Positions 38,401 to 48,110 of a stretch of DNA of 64,000 bases are shown here, one piece after another. Within the stretch, counting starts at the first letter, position 1; each line of letters starts with the position of its first letter. The notes under the pieces were generated by a model. That model was not told the DNA's origin. It ran no database searches and saw only the letters and a program-made list of their open reading frames with translations. Source of the DNA: an uncultured Clostridia bacterium (GTDB lineage: Bacteria > Bacillota > Clostridia > Oscillospirales > Oscillospiraceae); contig CAMFBN010000002.1 in the NCBI GenBank assembly GCA_945948535.1, positions 64,240 through 128,239 on the forward strand. The letters run 5' to 3'. The translations under genes and the position numbers were made by a program.

Positions 38401-41400
38401 ACACCGCAAAATACTATGGCGGCGGTGTTTATGGTTATACAATTCTGCAGGATTCCGCTGAAATCGATCATAACAAGGCGGAGATGTATGACGGCGGCGG
38501 TGTTTGCGGAAGCAGTAAATTGGAAGGCGGCTCCATCCATGACAACACCGCCGGACGCCACGGTGGCGGAATCGGTACGAGCGGCTCCGTCACGATCAAT
38601 GGCGGCGAAATCTACAGCAATACCGCGAAAAGTGACGGCGGCGGCGTGTACACCCGCGGTCTGACCATGAACAGCGGCACCATCCGCGACAACACCGCCG
38701 GACGCTACGGCGGCGGCGTGGGACACGAAGCGTATCTCTGGAGTTTCAAAATGTACGGCGGCAAAATCCAGGATAACTACGCCGGCAACAGCGGCGGCGG
38801 CGTTTACGCGGCTACCAACGACGCATGGAGCAATGTTGCCCACCAATGGCTGGTCGGGGGCAGCATCACCGGCAATACGGCAGCCCGAAACGGCGGCGGT
38901 GTCGTTCTGGGTCAGAACGTCGCCACGGGTGAAACCCGGATCTACGGCGATATTGTCATTACCGATAACCATGCAGGGAATTACGGCGGCGGTATTTACT
39001 ACTACTATGCTTCCCAGCAGGAGCAGAACTTCGGCCTGTACACCGGTGACACAAATCACCTGGGCAAGCCCGCGCTGTACGGCAATACCGCCGCGCTGGG
39101 CCAGGATTACTACATCGTGGCAAACGCCAACCCCAACATCTGCAGGGCAACGGATATGTCTATCCCGAACCTTCATGTGCAGGGCTGGCTGGATGAGAGC
39201 AACAATACCCTCATCGACACCGAGATCCACGGCAAAAATCCCAAGTACTACGCGCTGACGCTGGCCTATACCGATGAGCTGATCGTGGCTGCGGTGGGCG
39301 AAAAGCTGTTTGCCACCGTGGGTGAGGCTGTGGCGTATATTCAGCAGAATCCCACCGGCAACCATGAGATCGTCATGGTGGCGGATTCCCGGGAGAATGT
39401 GACGGTGCCTGCCGGTGTGGACGTGACGCTGAACCTCAACGGTCACACCCTCCACGGCTTCAGCACCGCCGTGACCCTGAACGGCACCCTGACGCTGGTG
39501 GATACGGTCAATACCCACTATGATAATCTGGAACTGGGCTACCATATTGGCGCAGGTCCTGCCGGGCAGGGCACCATCACAGGCAGCGCTGCCACCTACG
39601 GCGGCGGCTTCGTGGTGCGCAGCGGCGGCGAGCTGATTATCAACTCCGGCAACCTGTCGGAATGCTATGCCAGAACCGGCGGTGCGGCGATCTACGTTAA
39701 CGGCGGCAAGGCCACGATGAACGGCGGCAAAATCTCCGGGAACCTTGGCTACAACGGAGCAATTTATGTCAACCAGGCCAGGAGCACCTTCATCCTGAAC
39801 GGCGGCGAGATCTGTGACAATGTCAACCGCTCCCAGAACAGCTATTATGAACTCGGCAGCGGCACGCTGTTCAACAACGGCGGTAATCTGATGATCCTCG
39901 GCGGTGAGATTCACGGCAACCTGGGACGGAATGTGGTGTACTCCACCGGAAAAACCACCATTACAGGCGGCAGCTTTACCAACAATCTGGCAGGCGACTC
40001 CACCAATAACCAGTGGGGCAGCGGCGTCATTCGTGTCAATGGCGGTACCACCAATATCGGCGGCACCGGCGCAAACCCGGTGGTCATCAGCGGCAACACT
40101 GCTACCGGAGAAGCAGGCGCGATCTACCTGGAGTCGGGTGTAGTCTATCTATCCCATGCCGAACTGAAAAACAACAAGGCTACGACCTACGGCGGCGCCA
40201 TCTATCAGAACGGCGGCAATCTGGTCGTAACCTCGGGCACCGAAATTTCCGGCAATACCGCCGGAAGCAAGGGCGGCGCCATCTATCAGAACGGCGGCAC
40301 GGCGCAGATTCTGGCCGGCACGATCAACAATAACCGGGCACCCGTCGGCGGCGGCATCGCACAGAAGGCTACGGGCGTGGCCTGTACGGTATTCGACGGC
40401 GCGAAGCTGTACGAGAATGTCTCCACGGTTTCCAACACCGGCAACGACATCTACTCCAAGTACGAGGGCACTGACAGCTGGGACATGGTTCAGAACAAGT
40501 CCAAAATGACGCTGGAAGCCGTGAACAACATGCGCCTGCCTCAGTACAATGTCTGGCGGGACGATGCCTATTCCGGCGACAACTACGGAGAGTCGGAGAC
40601 CCTGATGAAGGGCATGTATCTGACCGGCGCCATCAATCAGAGCAACAACCTCCAGCTGACGACCTACTATTATAAGGTCACTACCACATTGAAGCCTCTG
40701 GCAAACAACCGCAAGGTCGCTTCGCTGGCCCTTGCAGGTAAAACGGATGAGGAATCCGCGTTTATCAGCGGACAGTATACTTCTCCCGCCGCAAGCGTGA
40801 CGATGGAGGAAAAGACGGCGGCTGAAATGGGCTGGCCGGTAAGCTCCGAAACCTACCTGGACAGCAGCGGACACGAGCAGCATTACCTCATCGGCACGGA
40901 TGGGAAGCTGTATGAGCAAAATCAGATGGCGCAGTGGACCCCCGGAGAGGATTTGAGCGAGAATTCCACCCTTGTCCTGTCCAATGATACCGTGCTCTAC
41001 AGCGTCCGCGCACAGTTCGAGGCAGACGGAGAGCAGGAAGGCACCGAGGTTACCGAGAGCAAGCAGAAGGTCAGAGCCTGGATGGAGGTCGAACTGGATG
41101 CGGATTCCAGTCAGGCTGCCGCTGTAATTCCGGACGGCTTTACCGGCTACGTTCTGTCGGAAACCAGGGACGGAGAGCCTGTCCAGATCATGCGCTGCTA
41201 CAAGGAAATCGAGGTTGGCCAAAACGCTCTGATTTACACAACGTTAAGTGTAAAAGTCCGTTCCATGCAGGATGGGCAGACGCTGAAGCCCAGGATCAGC
41301 ATGTGGGTGGAGGGAAATGCGAGCAATGAGCAGAACCATCCCACCATTGACTGTGACCGTCTGACGGTTTCCGCCACGGGCCGCTATAACGTGACCCTGA

Positions 41401-44400
41401 AGCAGAACTCCAAACTTGCCTATACCGGCTATTTTGACACGGCTGCCGGCAAGGAAGCAAGCAGACCCGAAGGCGAGACACCGCCCAATGTCGTCTACGG
41501 CACCATGCTGGGCTACGGCATCACCGTGATGATGTGCAATACCGATGCCGATGGCAAGACGATACCCGCAGGAAAGGGCATCAAGGGCTTGGAGATTCCG
41601 GCGGACGGTCTGGAAATGGAGCTGCATATGAAGGGCGGCCTGTATCTGGACGGCGCGCCCCAGAGCGTTGACGAAACCGGCAGCAACCTTGTTACCCCCA
41701 TCTTCTGGGCATTGAAGGAAAATGAGAAATCCGATTATGGCAGAGGGTTCGGGCAGTCCAGCGCCACCTTCAACATGAACTGGGATGACGAGGACGAACA
41801 GAGTATCTGCTCCAATTATGCCTACAACGCGGCGCCCTTCAACACCGGAAATGACAGCAAATCCTGCTACAGCGGCGGCGGCTGGACGCTGACGGGAATC
41901 GACAAATCGGATGAAGAGACAGTCCTGCATCTGAAGGTCAGCGGCTATGCCTTCGATACGTCCAATGACAATCCAAGGCAAAACTCCGATGGCAGCAACA
42001 GCGAGCAGTTCAACAACGATTACACAAAGCCCTTTACTGCCGGTTATCTGCAAATGATCTTCCCCTTCCCGGAGCATGTGATGCAGACGGCGAATGGCTA
42101 TCTGTCCGTGGATATGCAGGCGGCAATCAGCGATGTGAAGATCACCAGCGCATCGGGTAAGAAGCCAATTGCCGGCACAGATCTGAGCACGCTGAAGGCC
42201 TACTACGGAGATCAGGCGCAGGCACATGCTACCAGTGAAGTCCGATTCTCGGATAACCGGATTGCCTCCACCAACGGCCTGTACGTGTTCAACGGCAGCG
42301 GCAACGCCACCACGAGCACAACCACAAACTATTGGCTCACCGGAGAAAGAGGAGCCATTGCCGGAGACAGAGGCGATGGAACGGTTCCTCTGGGAAGCCA
42401 GGTCTATATGGGCGGGCAGCTTTTCTACAGCAGCGAGGAGATCCGGACGGACGAGGAAATGCGGGGCGGACAGCCAAATCCCTACTACATCCCGGAGGGA
42501 GAGTTCAACCCGCAGACGGACAACAAAGCGGAGTATTTCTACGCCACCGCCATCAATATGCTGCAAAAGTTTGACGCGGACGCCTATACGCCAATGCCAA
42601 GTACCAGGGTCGTGGAGGAGAGAATTACTGGGACCTACAACAAAAACAATATCTTTGTGGATACTTCGGAAACATCCACGAACTGGACGAATAACAGCGG
42701 CCTGACCAGGTCCATGAACCTGACGGTGCTGTACGCGGCAAAGCCGGACGGTAAGAATTGGACTAAGGTAACCACCACAGCGCAGAAAATGGTGGAAAAG
42801 GGAGAAGCAACGGTGCAAGACGACGGTATGATCCTCTACAAGGGTCAGCTGTATCGTCCTGACCAGGCGGTTTTCTCCGACGGCGGTGTACGCGAGATGG
42901 AAAAGTATCATGAAGAACAGCTGCTCTACTTCGAGACGCTGGACGATCTGTATGCTTACTTTGGCGATGCGGACGGCAAGTGCGTGGCGATCCTCTATCA
43001 GGCGCGGGACTGCTGTATCCGTAACGGCAGAAACATCCGGTTCGAGCATAAGATGCAGGTGACCGATGATTTCGATTACACTGGTCAGACCTACTGTACC
43101 ACCAATGAAAGCCGTGTCTGGACAACCTACCGGCCCGATTATAAGCAGGTCCGTGACAAGGAAAGCACCAGAAAAGCGTTCCTCTACGATTTTAACTGGG
43201 ACAATGTGCCCCATGCCGGCGTGGCGAAGGGCATGGCCGCTGCCTCCGGGGACTATCAGAGAAATGCGGAATATTCGACGGGCACCTATCAGCCAAAGAA
43301 AGTCACGGTTAAGCGGCATACGCTTCAAACAACAGGCGCGGGAGAAGTGGATGAAAATGGAAATCCCATTCTCAATAAGCAGTGGATCTCAGTGCTCCGG
43401 GAACAGGAGCTCCTGCAAACTGCCCAGCATGTTTCCCTTGGCTATGTAAAGACCGAGTATGAGTATGGCTGCCAGAAGGCGGGCACCCATAACGGCTACT
43501 ATCTGGGCAATACGCTCCTGCTGTACACCCTCAGTGCCGAGATAAAGATTAACGGTGCGGATAAAGTTGTCGGATCCAATCAGGACAAGGTTACGTACAA
43601 TCTGGGCAATGGCGAACGGATTGTCAACTTCCTGGCGGCACCGAAGCTATCCGCTGCCAGCGGAATCAGCAATTCTCTGGTGCATGATGGCTCTCAGTCG
43701 GCGGAAATCAGTATTGACCTGACTTTCCCGGCCGGTATTGCCTACCGGGAGGGAAGCATTGCCTTTGATTACACGCCGGAGATGATCTACGGGCAGCCAA
43801 GTGACACATATGCCGAGGGCGAGCTGGAATGGGTGATCGGTTCTCCGCAAAAGAACGCGGACGGCACGACTACGCTGCACCTGAAAACCTATGTTTCGGA
43901 TATCAAGAAAAATCTGCCGAAAATTGCGTTCAGCGGATTTATCGGGTCAGAAGGTGGCAATGACGTAAAAACCGGAACAGTTCTGAGCACAGAGGCCTCC
44001 ATCTACGCTACCTATGAGGAGCATAACCAGCTGGCAGCCATTGCCAACAGTGACCGATTTGCCATCACCGTCATCAACGACAGCATGGTCGGCGTTTATC
44101 AGGATGCCCTGACCGTGACCGATGAAAGCGGCAAGTCGACCTATTCCCTGGTAACGGAGGTGGGCGAGGACTTCGGCTTCAAGCTGGCGTATTACAATCA
44201 GGACAGCAACAATGAGAGCGGTATTACGATAGCGGATGTCCTGCCGCACGTAGGTGATGGACGCGGAACAGATTTTACCGGTGGCTATCGCGTCAAGCAG
44301 ATCCAGCTGGTATTTACCGGCACCGGTGCTCAAGAAACTGCACAATCCTATGTGGAAAACGGTCAGCTGTATCTGATTCCCGGCGTCAAAAATCCCGCCG

Positions 44401-46352
44401 GGGATAACCAGGCGGCGCTGTTCCAGGCAAGTCTGGAGGGGCAAACCGCTTTGAACAAGCCGGAACCGGTAAGCGATTCCGAGAATACGCGCTATACCTT
44501 CACCTATGACATTCCTGAGGATGCAGTGGTGCGGTCTTCGGATCAACTTGGCAAGCTGCTGTACGTATCTCTTCCCAATGTTCAGGGCCCGGCCAATGTG
44601 CAGGTGAATGTGCTTTTGAGCCCGACCGACGCGGCTGAAGAGCTCCTTGTCAGCGGAGAGGAAACCCAGAAGGGCGGCAACCGGTATTTCAATGACTTCT
44701 CCGCAAAGCCTACGGGCTCCGAGGAGATCATGTCCTCTCTGGATGTTGACGTGACGGTCGTAGAGCGCACCATTACCGGCTACGCGTTTATGGACATGAA
44801 TCAGGACGGCAAGTTCACGATTGAAAACACGCCAGATGCGTATTTGCAGAACATTAAGGTTTGGCTGTATGAGGCGAAGAACGGCACCTTCAAAACGGAT
44901 GATGATGGAAAACGGATACTGGCAAAAAATACCCTGAATCAGGTAATTGATGCAGTTGACACGGATGATTATGGAAAATACGTGTTCAGCAATGTTGCCC
45001 CAGGAAATTACATTGTCGTGTTCACGAAAGACGAAAAGAATCCGTATGGATGGGTTGTTGGGCATGAGACTCTGGAAGATAAGACAGTAAGAGCTCTTTA
45101 CAAACAGTCGACACCAAGTTTTGAGGACCTGGCAGTCACCATCCGTCCCGGTGAGGACAGCGGCTACAACACCATGGCCTCCGATGTCAACCGAAGCACT
45201 GACAGATATGGCGATAGCGGGCTGGTTGAGGCGTACCTTGCTCAAGCCATCAGTATGCCGCAAAAGGGCACGATGAAGACCGCAAAGTACACCAGCGCCA
45301 ACAACAACGCCGGCTTCTACTGTATTGAGGCAGTGCTGAAAGCAAACTGGACCGGTATGATTACGGAAGTTCCGCTAGGAACGGTGCTGACGTATCAGGT
45401 GCGCAGCGACAACGGCTATTCCGAAGACTTTACCATTACCCAGGTTAAGCCCTACAACCCGGAGAACCCCAACGAGTCCATTTCTACCGTGAAATTGTCT
45501 CAGAATCTCGAGCTGCACGACGACAAAGTTAAGATGACGGTACCGGAGGATAAAGCATCGGACTGCGTAACGGCATCCTATACCTGGGAGTCGAAAAGCT
45601 TCTATCTGCCGGTTAACGACAATCAGGGAAAGCCCATCAAATATACTTTCGAGGCAGCATTGGGTGGAGCATTTCGTGGTGTTGGCTACGATGATGTCGG
45701 CTACGATGCTATGGTGACGGCAGTAAAGCTGAATGCCAGGGACGGCAAGACCGCTTTTGAGGTGAACAAGCACCAGCGCAACCACGATCTGACCGTAATG
45801 AAGGTGGATGCCAAGGACCGGACGGGCCTTGCCGATGCGCAGTTCCAGATTGGAAACGGAGCGCCCCTGAAATTTTTCAGGATTTCCGATGGCTATTACC
45901 GGGTCTGCTGTGACAATTATGATAAATCCGGAGAGAGTAAGGTCACAGTCGATGATAATGGCAGGCTGAAGCTCATCGGCCTGCCGGAGGGAACGCTGAC
46001 CCTCACCGAGGTCAAGGCGCCCAAGGGATATGTGCGCCCGGATGGCAGCTGGACAGTGGAGATTGATAAAGGCGGCGTTACTCCGGACAGCTTTAAGAAA
46101 AATTCTGTGACGGAAAAGCTTCCCGCCATCGCGGTCACGGAAAGCACCAGCGAAATCACAAACGCCCAAGGCAAACCCGTAACCATAACCAGCTACGAAT
46201 ACTTCATCACCAATGTCCAGCACAAGCAGATTCCGATTACCGGCGCGGACGGCATCGGGGGATATCTGATTGTTGGTCTCACGATTACGACGGCAGGCGC
46301 GCTGCTTCTTCTGGAGTACAGAAGAAGAAAACGGGCGAATGGTGCTGTCTGA
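32451..46352 (+). CDS. giant cell-wall-anchored Pmp-like beta-helix adhesin with Cna-B-like domains
   Basis: Signal peptide; DTGSExxS repeats; very many NGG(A/G)(I/V)Y.../F..N.A repeats; SdrD/Cna-B-like C-terminus; IPITGADG + TM + RRRKR sorting signal. RBS AGGAGG before 32451. Confidence 0.9.
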   Translation: MMEKAVKQAISLLLAAAMMISVLPVGAFAAEVDTGAVVQEGSADVQEDTGSEKESDTGSEKESDTGSENGSDTGSEKESDTGSEKESDTGSENGSDTGSENGSDTGNENGSDTGTETGAGGDTGSVDVSESVPEESNAESEEVKLPEDDQPAAPRMLSLRLATPEGTVQLTVSGDSLQAKIAEAEDGGTVTMEKDYTENVIFPMGKTVVLNMAGYTLKPDTSTAGDSIVNTVTVFGTAVIKGGTISGEVEEGKTVNARGVLVPNGGKLILGEGAVVRGFTVKGSGGGIHVDGDGKLELDGGTVKNNRAAETGGGIFIYDAEKLRVQSGTVISGNEAANGGGIAAYRLYNYGGNLSGLTLENNKAETGGGLYFGGIVDLPETMPFGGITFRNNQASQNGGGLYCRDKVRAVFTDMVWDENTAAKNGGAAYFVGAATVDFRGGAVQNSRSNSGALYFAAASTVNFDGTTLSGNQSTSHGGALYAAGALRMELNNVTISDNTAGLGGTGDTRGGAFYLSARKNQVTLLSGTISGNTAKPRQSEYSSAYGGALFIEGDSTFTMKGGIFDGNTVNGRGGGVHLSSNSTAVIEGGTFRNNKAGWGGGLYMYGKLNISDVLAEKNTGTAIVADGGSLTISGGTFRENTSGNTSITAVTTWNGTLTVTGGTFTKNSGVAVGNSGGTVTISGGEIYDNTGSGAGNRYGTIYIQEGANIHDNAQWGVYNSNEGSKVVMTGGSLRNNKSGGIFAYGVVMQTNNFYKSRVTVSGGEIRDNGGRGVQCGIAEISGGVICGNVGGVYATDVTVNGGEIIGNQGTDNGGGIYVYKGNRGGTDPNYTYFRSRLSVTGGVIKDNRANKLGNDIYVEAPLEGDYNSTSVSIAAAQDMTGEEAGAAWLDEVNRESLTEAISARRHTEENGVEAYTFKSISDRVAQIGETVYPSLQSAFDAIKLGTAPEGNTTVLLWKDDTENVTIPAGVTAVLDLQGHSVFTNSGTILTVGQAPAEAVEGAEAPAAPDPASLTVKDSVGGGNLTGATTGAVVVNSGSSFTMQDISIEKNYNTTTAGGGVILRSGSTMTMDSGAVSGNRGMGGSGIYVEEDATLTINGGAISGNRVTGGNDGKYSGAIKALGHVIMYGGEITGNELDHHYACSAVYLYGNSAYFELNGGTISGNLRNGWASYGPVGVVQGAQMVMNGGSIENHTNATDRADGASAVRVYNSTSTQCTSFTMNGGVIQGNTGSGGAVYVYSNNGQFPTAFIMTGGTITGNRNSGCEGGAVRATGYYGELRLAGGKITGNESKNAGGGVYIGSYSSSKVTIEGTLIYGNTSGDGLGNDVYFAGSAQVLALRNPASYGMDAYDCWHDDLGGRDYPQTDFDKLCTALTWTKSGDHYTSKATALTAAKSLLPIEDTEGKVAYYVPTLYDENGLPKEVTPEEYVFFETLAEAMTALQNNTVPAGATIHLMADFAETVSVPAVNFTLNLNGHTLTTDKPNGTIFTLTSGADMILTDTVVPEFHKNAEGTLTKVADYETGRGFSVAKGASLTVARGKLTGFTMANQSGPAIYCAGNLTITGGSVTDNAYTGKTDSGVIRVNNKDSVVSITGGTFTGNAGYIGGVVSIEAAKSMLVRDVAFENNQAAVNGGAIVVKSCPELILKNVTFRGNHAGTYGGGLCTYDNYTHDLLLEGCSFAENTATTGGGASLGRNTKATITGGSFTKNQATGSGGGLSSGGYSINNAQLAAAKVTFTENHAGGDGGGIWARNLSLTNCTFTGNTSVSHGGAVRHAADWNRPEDVLRVDDCQFSDNKAGNETTKRSGGAIYSAGAGMGLKNTTFRNNQATDAGGAVYRSSNSTGCTSTVETCTFVENAAANGGALYVNTLTDVKDSEFEKNRATSYGGALYINGAQTSVENAEFFDNRATYGGAICVWYAPADIRGCKLYKNEATNGGAVYQTTNNADHYVTLYQDTEIYENTAYYGGGCYATRTSLNDNARIYNNTAKYYGGGVYGYTILQDSAEIDHNKAEMYDGGGVCGSSKLEGGSIHDNTAGRHGGGIGTSGSVTINGGEIYSNTAKSDGGGVYTRGLTMNSGTIRDNTAGRYGGGVGHEAYLWSFKMYGGKIQDNYAGNSGGGVYAATNDAWSNVAHQWLVGGSITGNTAARNGGGVVLGQNVATGETRIYGDIVITDNHAGNYGGGIYYYYASQQEQNFGLYTGDTNHLGKPALYGNTAALGQDYYIVANANPNICRATDMSIPNLHVQGWLDESNNTLIDTEIHGKNPKYYALTLAYTDELIVAAVGEKLFATVGEAVAYIQQNPTGNHEIVMVADSRENVTVPAGVDVTLNLNGHTLHGFSTAVTLNGTLTLVDTVNTHYDNLELGYHIGAGPAGQGTITGSAATYGGGFVVRSGGELIINSGNLSECYARTGGAAIYVNGGKATMNGGKISGNLGYNGAIYVNQARSTFILNGGEICDNVNRSQNSYYELGSGTLFNNGGNLMILGGEIHGNLGRNVVYSTGKTTITGGSFTNNLAGDSTNNQWGSGVIRVNGGTTNIGGTGANPVVISGNTATGEAGAIYLESGVVYLSHAELKNNKATTYGGAIYQNGGNLVVTSGTEISGNTAGSKGGAIYQNGGTAQILAGTINNNRAPVGGGIAQKATGVACTVFDGAKLYENVSTVSNTGNDIYSKYEGTDSWDMVQNKSKMTLEAVNNMRLPQYNVWRDDAYSGDNYGESETLMKGMYLTGAINQSNNLQLTTYYYKVTTTLKPLANNRKVASLALAGKTDEESAFISGQYTSPAASVTMEEKTAAEMGWPVSSETYLDSSGHEQHYLIGTDGKLYEQNQMAQWTPGEDLSENSTLVLSNDTVLYSVRAQFEADGEQEGTEVTESKQKVRAWMEVELDADSSQAAAVIPDGFTGYVLSETRDGEPVQIMRCYKEIEVGQNALIYTTLSVKVRSMQDGQTLKPRISMWVEGNASNEQNHPTIDCDRLTVSATGRYNVTLKQNSKLAYTGYFDTAAGKEASRPEGETPPNVVYGTMLGYGITVMMCNTDADGKTIPAGKGIKGLEIPADGLEMELHMKGGLYLDGAPQSVDETGSNLVTPIFWALKENEKSDYGRGFGQSSATFNMNWDDEDEQSICSNYAYNAAPFNTGNDSKSCYSGGGWTLTGIDKSDEETVLHLKVSGYAFDTSNDNPRQNSDGSNSEQFNNDYTKPFTAGYLQMIFPFPEHVMQTANGYLSVDMQAAISDVKITSASGKKPIAGTDLSTLKAYYGDQAQAHATSEVRFSDNRIASTNGLYVFNGSGNATTSTTTNYWLTGERGAIAGDRGDGTVPLGSQVYMGGQLFYSSEEIRTDEEMRGGQPNPYYIPEGEFNPQTDNKAEYFYATAINMLQKFDADAYTPMPSTRVVEERITGTYNKNNIFVDTSETSTNWTNNSGLTRSMNLTVLYAAKPDGKNWTKVTTTAQKMVEKGEATVQDDGMILYKGQLYRPDQAVFSDGGVREMEKYHEEQLLYFETLDDLYAYFGDADGKCVAILYQARDCCIRNGRNIRFEHKMQVTDDFDYTGQTYCTTNESRVWTTYRPDYKQVRDKESTRKAFLYDFNWDNVPHAGVAKGMAAASGDYQRNAEYSTGTYQPKKVTVKRHTLQTTGAGEVDENGNPILNKQWISVLREQELLQTAQHVSLGYVKTEYEYGCQKAGTHNGYYLGNTLLLYTLSAEIKINGADKVVGSNQDKVTYNLGNGERIVNFLAAPKLSAASGISNSLVHDGSQSAEISIDLTFPAGIAYREGSIAFDYTPEMIYGQPSDTYAEGELEWVIGSPQKNADGTTTLHLKTYVSDIKKNLPKIAFSGFIGSEGGNDVKTGTVLSTEASIYATYEEHNQLAAIANSDRFAITVINDSMVGVYQDALTVTDESGKSTYSLVTEVGEDFGFKLAYYNQDSNNESGITIADVLPHVGDGRGTDFTGGYRVKQIQLVFTGTGAQETAQSYVENGQLYLIPGVKNPAGDNQAALFQASLEGQTALNKPEPVSDSENTRYTFTYDIPEDAVVRSSDQLGKLLYVSLPNVQGPANVQVNVLLSPTDAAEELLVSGEETQKGGNRYFNDFSAKPTGSEEIMSSLDVDVTVVERTITGYAFMDMNQDGKFTIENTPDAYLQNIKVWLYEAKNGTFKTDDDGKRILAKNTLNQVIDAVDTDDYGKYVFSNVAPGNYIVVFTKDEKNPYGWVVGHETLEDKTVRALYKQSTPSFEDLAVTIRPGEDSGYNTMASDVNRSTDRYGDSGLVEAYLAQAISMPQKGTMKTAKYTSANNNAGFYCIEAVLKANWTGMITEVPLGTVLTYQVRSDNGYSEDFTITQVKPYNPENPNESISTVKLSQNLELHDDKVKMTVPEDKASDCVTASYTWESKSFYLPVNDNQGKPIKYTFEAALGGAFRGVGYDDVGYDAMVTAVKLNARDGKTAFEVNKHQRNHDLTVMKVDAKDRTGLADAQFQIGNGAPLKFFRISDGYYRVCCDNYDKSGESKVTVDDNGRLKLIGLPEGTLTLTEVKAPKGYVRPDGSWTVEIDKGGVTPDSFKKNSVTEKLPAIAVTESTSEITNAQGKPVTITSYEYFITNVQHKQIPITGADGIGGYLIVGLTITTAGALLLLEYRRRKRANGAV
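32592..32783 (+). repeat. 24-bp coding minisatellite, 8 units (DTG[S/N]E[KE/NG]S)
   Basis: GATACCGGCAGCGAAAASGRAAGC repeated in tandem. Confidence 0.9.
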
Positions 46353-46376
46353 CAAAACAGATTGGAGGAAATACAA

Positions 46377-48053
46377 ATGAGAACAAATCGAATCGGACGT
46401 ATGCTGGCTTTCTGCTTTGCACTTCTGATCGCGGTCAGTGCAGTGCAGTGTTCGGTGGTCAGCGCGTCCGCGACAGGACTTCCTGAAGACAGCTGGGCAG
46501 GGGGCAGCATTACGGCTACCCTGGACACTGACGAGCAGGAAGTCACAAACGTAACAGTAAATGCCTACAAGCTGGTCAGTGTCCACACTGCTCAGCTGGA
46601 CGGAACTAACCCTGCCGTGTTTCAGCCATCGATGCCGGAATACACCTGGGAGAGCGGGATTGCCGGATGGGTCAGAAAATACTATCGTGACTACATTGGC
46701 GCGGCTGCCGATGGAGGTAACCCCGCTGACGACTCGGTTCAGGAGGTTTTTTCTGAGGAGAAGGTCACTGACGCAGCTACTTTGGCAGAATTCTACGGAA
46801 AGATTGAGGCCGCCATTATGAAAGGCGATATTAGCGGATTGACAGTCAAATCTGTGACGGCATCTGGTGAGGGGCCTGCTGTTATTTCCAACCTGACCAT
46901 GGGCGTTTATCTTGTGACAGCCACCGGCGGTACCGCAGTGTACCGCCCCACCGTGGCGATGATTACGCCAGAGGAAAGCAATGGAAGCTGGACGATTACG
47001 GAGAATGCCCAGGTTGTGCTGAAAAGCTCCCCTGTTTCCCTGGTCAAGACCATAACCGGTGTAACTGGCTCTGCCGGGGCTGCTGTGTCAGACGACCACA
47101 AGCGCGCGGTTGCAGGCATCGGTGATACGGTCAGCTACAAGCTGGAAGTGGATGTGCCCGAGTATCCCAGCCAGGCGATTTCTACAGAATTCCAAATCAC
47201 GGATACACTGGCACCGGGACTGACACTGGTTGAGAGCACTGTTGCCGCTCAGAATGGTACGGTGAGTATCCTGGCAGATAAGATTACGGTGGATATGAAT
47301 GCCGGAAGCCTGACAATCAATTTGGACGGCAGTACTCTGACTCCCGGAAAAGGAAAGCTGGTTGTAACCTATGATGCCCAATTGAATGCCAGCGCGACCC
47401 TCGGCGAAGCCGGCAACGTGAATACGGCGTCTCTGACTTACAGCAATAACCCCTATGGCGCAGCTCCTGCCACGAAAGCCAGAGCTGTCAGCGATTTGAA
47501 AACCGTAGAGGATACAGCAACCGTCTATACCTTTGGCATTGATGTTGCCAAGGTTGCAAAGGGAACGAAAACAGGCCTGCAGGGCGCGAAATTTGAGCTG
47601 AAACTGAAGGATGCGACGGAAAAAATCGGCTTTACAGGTTCCGACAGCACTTATACTAAGGCTGCGGAAGGAACCGCGACCCCGACAACCGGAACGGATG
47701 GCAAGCTGACCCTGAAGGGCCTGGCTCCCGGAACATACAAGCTGAAGGAGACCAAAGCGCCCGCCGGCTATGTGCTGTCCGCCGGAGAGACCGAGATAAC
47801 CATTGCCGACACGGATTTCGATGGAATCCCGGACAGCAAGGAGCAGTCCACTACGGATACGACCACCACGCAGACGACCGAAAAGGACAATGGCCTGGTC
47901 AGCATTACGGTGGAGAATACCAAGGGCTTCACCCTGCCCCGGACCGGCGGCATCGGAACGGTGCTGTTTAGCATGATTGGCATTGTGCTCATGGGCAGCG
48001 GTGTTCTGCTGGTTGCGGTGTTCCTCCGGAAACGCTTCGGAAAAACCAGATAA
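46377..48053 (+). CDS. LPXTG-anchored isopeptide-type major pilin (SpaH/EbpB-like)
   Basis: Signal peptide; D2-type pilin domain; Cna-B APGTYKLKETKAPAGY; LPRTGGIGTVLF + TM + RKRFGKTR. Confidence 0.92.
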   Translation: MRTNRIGRMLAFCFALLIAVSAVQCSVVSASATGLPEDSWAGGSITATLDTDEQEVTNVTVNAYKLVSVHTAQLDGTNPAVFQPSMPEYTWESGIAGWVRKYYRDYIGAAADGGNPADDSVQEVFSEEKVTDAATLAEFYGKIEAAIMKGDISGLTVKSVTASGEGPAVISNLTMGVYLVTATGGTAVYRPTVAMITPEESNGSWTITENAQVVLKSSPVSLVKTITGVTGSAGAAVSDDHKRAVAGIGDTVSYKLEVDVPEYPSQAISTEFQITDTLAPGLTLVESTVAAQNGTVSILADKITVDMNAGSLTINLDGSTLTPGKGKLVVTYDAQLNASATLGEAGNVNTASLTYSNNPYGAAPATKARAVSDLKTVEDTATVYTFGIDVAKVAKGTKTGLQGAKFELKLKDATEKIGFTGSDSTYTKAAEGTATPTTGTDGKLTLKGLAPGTYKLKETKAPAGYVLSAGETEITIADTDFDGIPDSKEQSTTDTTTTQTTEKDNGLVSITVENTKGFTLPRTGGIGTVLFSMIGIVLMGSGVLLVAVFLRKRFGKTR

Positions 48054-48060
48054 GACAGAG

Positions 48061-48086
48061 TTTTGGGCGGGGAAACCCGCCCAAAA
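48061..48086 (+). promoter_or_regulatory. perfect intercistronic hairpin with GAAA tetraloop
   Basis: TTTTGGGCGGG-GAAA-CCCGCCCAAAA between pilin and sortase genes. Confidence 0.8.
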
Positions 48087-48110
48087 CGCATAAGAAGGGA
48101 GGAACCGCAT

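Noticed and set aside
32439-45263. Long antisense ORFs (580, 675, 614, 694, 438 aa) opposite the giant adhesin
   Set aside because: They mirror the repetitive GGC-rich coding strand, have no recognisable domains and lack convincing starts; the sense protein explains the region.
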